Shown here piece after piece: positions 61,637-64,000 of a stretch of DNA of 64,000 nt. The translations under genes and the position numbers were made by a program. Source of the stretch: Streptomyces sp. NRRL S-646 (GTDB lineage Bacteria > Actinomycetota > Actinomycetes > Streptomycetales > Streptomycetaceae); NCBI RefSeq assembly GCF_000720765.1, contig NZ_JODC01000008.1, forward strand, positions 496,001 through 560,000, read 5' to 3'. Below the pieces are notes generated by a model. That model was given only the letters and a program-made list of their open reading frames with translations. It did not search any database and had not been told where the DNA came from. Within the stretch, counting starts at the first letter, position 1. Each line of letters opens with the position of its first letter.

Positions 61637-62089
61637 GTGCCCACCTTGCTGATCGTGCATCACACGCCCTCGCCCAACTGCCAGACGATGCTGGAGGCCG
61701 TTCTCTCGGGTGCCAACGCGCCTGAGATCGAGGGCGTCGAGGTTGTGCGGCGGGCGGCGCTGGCGGCCACGGCGTCCGACGTGCTGGCAGCCGACGCCTA
61801 CCTGCTCGGCACCCCGGCCAACATCGGATACATGTCCGGAGCCCTCAAGCATTTCTTCGACCAGATCTACTACCCGTGCCTGGACGCGACGCAGGGCAGG
61901 GCCTTCAGTTACTACGTGCACGGCGGGAGCGACGTCACGGGCGCGGTGCGCGGCATCGAGGCGATCACGACCGGCCTGGGCTGGCGCCGCACGGCGAAAC
62001 CCGTCACCGTCACCGGGGAGCCCGCCACATCGGACGTCGAGGCCTGCTGGGAGCTGGGCGCGACGCTCGCCGCGGGACTGCTCGACTGA
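61637..62089 (+). CDS. Flavodoxin/NADPH-FMN-reductase-like protein, 150 aa
   Basis: A small FMN-binding protein of the flavodoxin superfamily. The phosphate loop is HHTPSPNCQTML; the ring-stacking region is LLGTPANIGYMSGALKHFFDQIYY; and GGSDVTGAVRGIEAITTGLGW closes the site. It starts GTG 61637, 21 bp after the lipid kinase, and could be the last gene of that operon. It may reduce quinones or supply electrons. Confidence 0.85.
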   Translation: MPTLLIVHHTPSPNCQTMLEAVLSGANAPEIEGVEVVRRAALAATASDVLAADAYLLGTPANIGYMSGALKHFFDQIYYPCLDATQGRAFSYYVHGGSDVTGAVRGIEAITTGLGWRRTAKPVTVTGEPATSDVEACWELGATLAAGLLD

Positions 62090-62198
62090 CCCGAACCGGG
62101 GGGGCGAGGGAGACGCAGGTCACATTCGGGGGTGTCACAACCTGTCGGGCCGTGCCGTCAGAGAGGTGTAACCACCGACAACGGCACAGGAGCACATC

Positions 62199-62672
62199 AT
62201 GGAAGCTCGTCTCAACCTCTTCGAGAACCCGGTCGCGGCCAAGCTCTTCCGGCACCTCAACTCGGCGGGCAAGGTCGTCTCGGACTCGGCGCTGCCGCTC
62301 GCGACGCAGGAGTTGGTGAAGCTCCGCGCCAGCCAGATCAACGGCTGCGGCATGTGCACCGACATGCACATCAAGGACGCTCTGGCCGCGGGGGAGGACC
62401 CGCAGCGTCTCCATCTGGTCGCGGCCTGGCGGGAGGCCAAGGTGTTCACCGACGCCGAGCGCGCCGCCCTGGAGCTGGCCGAGCAGGGCACCCGCATCGC
62501 GGATGCGGCCGGCGGGGTCACGGACGAGGCCTGGGCGAACGCAGCCAAGCACTTCGACGAGGACCAGCTCGCCGCCCTGGTCGCCACCATCGCCGTGATC
62601 AACATGTACAACCGCTTCAACGTCATCGTTCAGCAGCCCGCAGGCGATTACCAGCCGGGCATGTTCGGGTGA
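62199..62672 (+). CDS. AhpD-like carboxymuconolactone-decarboxylase-family protein, 157 aa
   Basis: A helical CMD-family protein with the AhpD core LVKLRASQINGCGMCTDMHIKDALAAGED. The CxxC (CGMC) is redox-active in AhpD relatives that repair or reduce peroxidases, and a conserved Glu and His flank it. No decarboxylase activity should be assumed. ATG 62199 has CAGGAG. The gene ends 33 bp before a good terminator and stands alone. Confidence 0.9.
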   Translation: MEARLNLFENPVAAKLFRHLNSAGKVVSDSALPLATQELVKLRASQINGCGMCTDMHIKDALAAGEDPQRLHLVAAWREAKVFTDAERAALELAEQGTRIADAAGGVTDEAWANAAKHFDEDQLAALVATIAVINMYNRFNVIVQQPAGDYQPGMFG

Positions 62673-62705
62673 CGCCGACCATCTGACCCTCACCGGCAAC
62701 GGCAC

Positions 62706-62733
62706 ACGGCCCGGGCACTCTCGCCCGGGCCGT
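62706..62733. terminator. Terminator after the AhpD-like gene
   Basis: ACGGCCCGGGC-actctc-GCCCGGGCCGT: 11-bp perfect stem, 6-nt loop, 33 bp past the stop, followed by CCTTGTG. Confidence 0.75.
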
Positions 62734-63070
62734 CCTTGTGCACTGCATTTGAGACAGTCTCCCCCCGGAAAAGGTACGGACTATTCTCGTGCGCCTTGCT
62801 TTTCCTGGACTTGGCGGCACCCAAGAACGCAGGATCAGGTGTGTGAATGAGTCACTGCGGGAAATTCACCCTTCCGTGCGGTTGATAGTCCAACGGGCGC
62901 GCTGCAATACTCCGGCTCCGGTCCCGCCCCCACCCCAAGGGCGAGCCCGAAGGAATCCGCAAAGCGACGGTTCCGGATTCACGAACCCCCCACAAAGTCC
63001 GCACGGTGGTCTACTCCGGCATTCTTTCCCGGCGTTGTGCGGCACCAAGAAGTGGAGAAGGTGTGCCCGC
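62734..63070. promoter_or_regulatory. Upstream region of the DUF485-symporter operon
   Basis: No gene is supported. TTGATA (62882-62887) and AATACT, 18 bases apart on the plus strand, form a tentative promoter, and several short GC-rich hairpins lie between it and GTG 63071. The long leader could bear control sites that I cannot define. Confidence 0.35.
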
Positions 63071-63454
63071 GTGAATGTCGAGCAGGCGAAACGACGCGAG
63101 ATATCCGACAGCCCTGAATTCCAGCTGCTGCGCCGTGCGCACCGGCGATCCGGAGTGCGGATGACGGCAGTCGCCGTCGGCGGGTTCCTGCTGTATGTCC
63201 TGTTGTCGAGTTTCACCCCCGAGCTCATGAACACTCCACTGCACGGTCACCTCACCCTCGGACTGGCTCTCGGGCTGGGGCAGTTCGTGGTGATGGCCCT
63301 GATCGCGCGACGCCACATCGTGCACATGCGCACACACGTCGACCCGATCACCCGCGGCTTCCGCACCCAGGCCCGCCGCCGGCAGCCCGAACAGCCGAGC
63401 CGTCCCGCCGAGTCCCCCGCCTCCCGCCCCACGGAGGGCTACCGCACATGGTGA
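63071..63454 (+). CDS. DUF485 family small membrane protein, 127 aa
   Basis: A DUF485 protein: a cytoplasmic start (EISDSPEFQLLRRAHRRSG), two membrane spans (MTAVAVGGFLLYVLLSSF and LTLGLALGLGQFVVMALIARR) and a basic Arg/Pro tail. DUF485 proteins regularly accompany acetate/pyruvate symporters, as here. GTG 63071 is supported by GGAGAAGG. The stop overlaps the symporter start, so the two are translated together. Confidence 0.85.
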   Translation: MNVEQAKRREISDSPEFQLLRRAHRRSGVRMTAVAVGGFLLYVLLSSFTPELMNTPLHGHLTLGLALGLGQFVVMALIARRHIVHMRTHVDPITRGFRTQARRRQPEQPSRPAESPASRPTEGYRTW

Positions 63455-64000
63455 CGACCGCGGCCGTCGTGGACCGCTTCAGCCTGCAGCTGACGTTCCT
63501 GCTGTTTCTCTCCGTGGTCGTCGTCACCCTGTTCACCGCGCTGCTGACTGCTCCGCAGCGCGACGAGATCGGCGAGTTCTATCTCGGCAACCGCACCATG
63601 TCGCCGCTGCGCAACGGGCTGGCGATGTGCGGGGACTACCTGTCCGCCGCCACCCTCCTGGGCAGCACCGGCCTGGTCGCCCTCACCGGCTACGACGGAC
63701 TCCTCTACCTCGGCGGCACCGCGGTGGCCTGGATGATGGTCCTGCTGCTGATCGCCGAACCCCTGCGCAACACGGGCCGGTTCACCCTCGGCGACACCAT
63801 CGCCCTGCGCATGCCTACCCGGCAACGCCCGGTGCGGCTCGCCCTGTCCCTCTGCACCCTGGCCGTCACCACCCTCTATCTCGTCGCCCAACTCGTCGGC
63901 AGTGTCGCCCTGTTGACCCAGTTCACGGGCGAACCCAGCGCGGCCACCCGCACCCTGTGCGTGGTCGTCATCGGCACGATCGTGGTCGTGTATGCGGCAC
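63448..64000 (+). CDS. actP: Cation:acetate (SSS family) symporter, N-terminal part
   Basis: The first 184 residues of a sodium:solute symporter; the gene runs off the window edge. Features typical of acetate/short-chain acid permeases: LFLSVVVVTLFTALLTAPQRDEIGEFYLGNRTMSPLRNGLAMCGDYLSAATLLGSTGLVALTGYDGLLYLGG, then WMMVLLLIAEPLRNTGRFTLGDTIALRM. ATG 63448 overlaps the DUF485 stop by 7 bp; GTG 63451 is an alternative. It would import acetate or pyruvate with a cation. Confidence 0.88.
   Translation, partial: MVTTAAVVDRFSLQLTFLLFLSVVVVTLFTALLTAPQRDEIGEFYLGNRTMSPLRNGLAMCGDYLSAATLLGSTGLVALTGYDGLLYLGGTAVAWMMVLLLIAEPLRNTGRFTLGDTIALRMPTRQRPVRLALSLCTLAVTTLYLVAQLVGSVALLTQFTGEPSAATRTLCVVVIGTIVVVYAA

Noticed and set aside
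1..64000. tRNA, rRNA and CRISPR arrays
   Set aside because: No cloverleaf with TTCGAATC-like T-loop, no rRNA signature and no regularly spaced repeat was found in the gaps I read on both strands.

Overview
The window looks like chromosomal DNA of a Streptomyces or close relative. GC content and third-position GC are very high. GTG (and one likely TTG) starts are common, and the gene families are typical of the genus: DUF5709, DUF5133, several SpoIIE/PP2C phosphatases, a P450, a LAXTG-anchored DUF1996 protein, secreted chitosanase and GH18 enzymes. I see no tRNA, rRNA or CRISPR array.

Layout. 1-12 kb: tail of an unknown gene; APC permease plus a helical protein; DUF5709; soluble transhydrogenase (sthA); sulfite-oxidase-like enzyme; MMPL exporter overlapping the end of a membrane PP2C phosphatase; a P-loop kinase pair; Gfo/Idh/MocA oxidoreductase. 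12-19 kb: aldo/keto reductase, a decayed ABC exporter, small Streptomyces proteins, and a two-gene graspetide (ATP-grasp RiPP) locus, tgmA-tgmB, next to unknown membrane and coiled-coil proteins. 19-27 kb: PadR with a membrane protein; lamin-tail protein; DUF1152; FAD monooxygenase; an FprA-type ferredoxin reductase behind a likely iron box; an ECF sigma factor with a CU044_5270 protein. 27-44 kb: GH46 chitosanase with a perfect palindrome upstream; two large sensor-type PP2C phosphatases in tandem; an orphan P450; a phospholipase C relic; GNAT; protein O-mannosyltransferase; ThuA and GH18 secreted proteins; MDMPI-like protein; methyltransferase; DUF1996 wall protein.

44.6-53.2 kb is the clearest accessory segment. 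A complete benzoylformate module (LysR, mdlC, benzaldehyde dehydrogenase, AAHS transporter, truncated AraC) sits between two related copies of an IS5-like transposase with a companion gene. The outer ends of the two copies are about 100-bp sequences that are homologous in inverted orientation. An IS701 fragment and relics of an FAD-linked oxidase and an indolepyruvate ferredoxin oxidoreductase lie at the edges. The module would import an aromatic 2-oxo acid and convert it to benzoate.

53.8-64 kb: MBL-fold hydrolase; an MFS exporter with a terminator-like hairpin and a 35-codon leader ORF whose stop overlaps the exporter start; a glycerol/ether-lipid type locus (TetR-GlpD divergent from an alkyl-DHAP-synthase-like FAD enzyme and a lipid kinase); a flavodoxin-like protein; an AhpD-like protein; and a DUF485-acetate symporter pair running off the end. 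The strongest leads are the minimal graspetide locus, the IS-flanked benzoylformate island and the putative attenuator of the MFS exporter.
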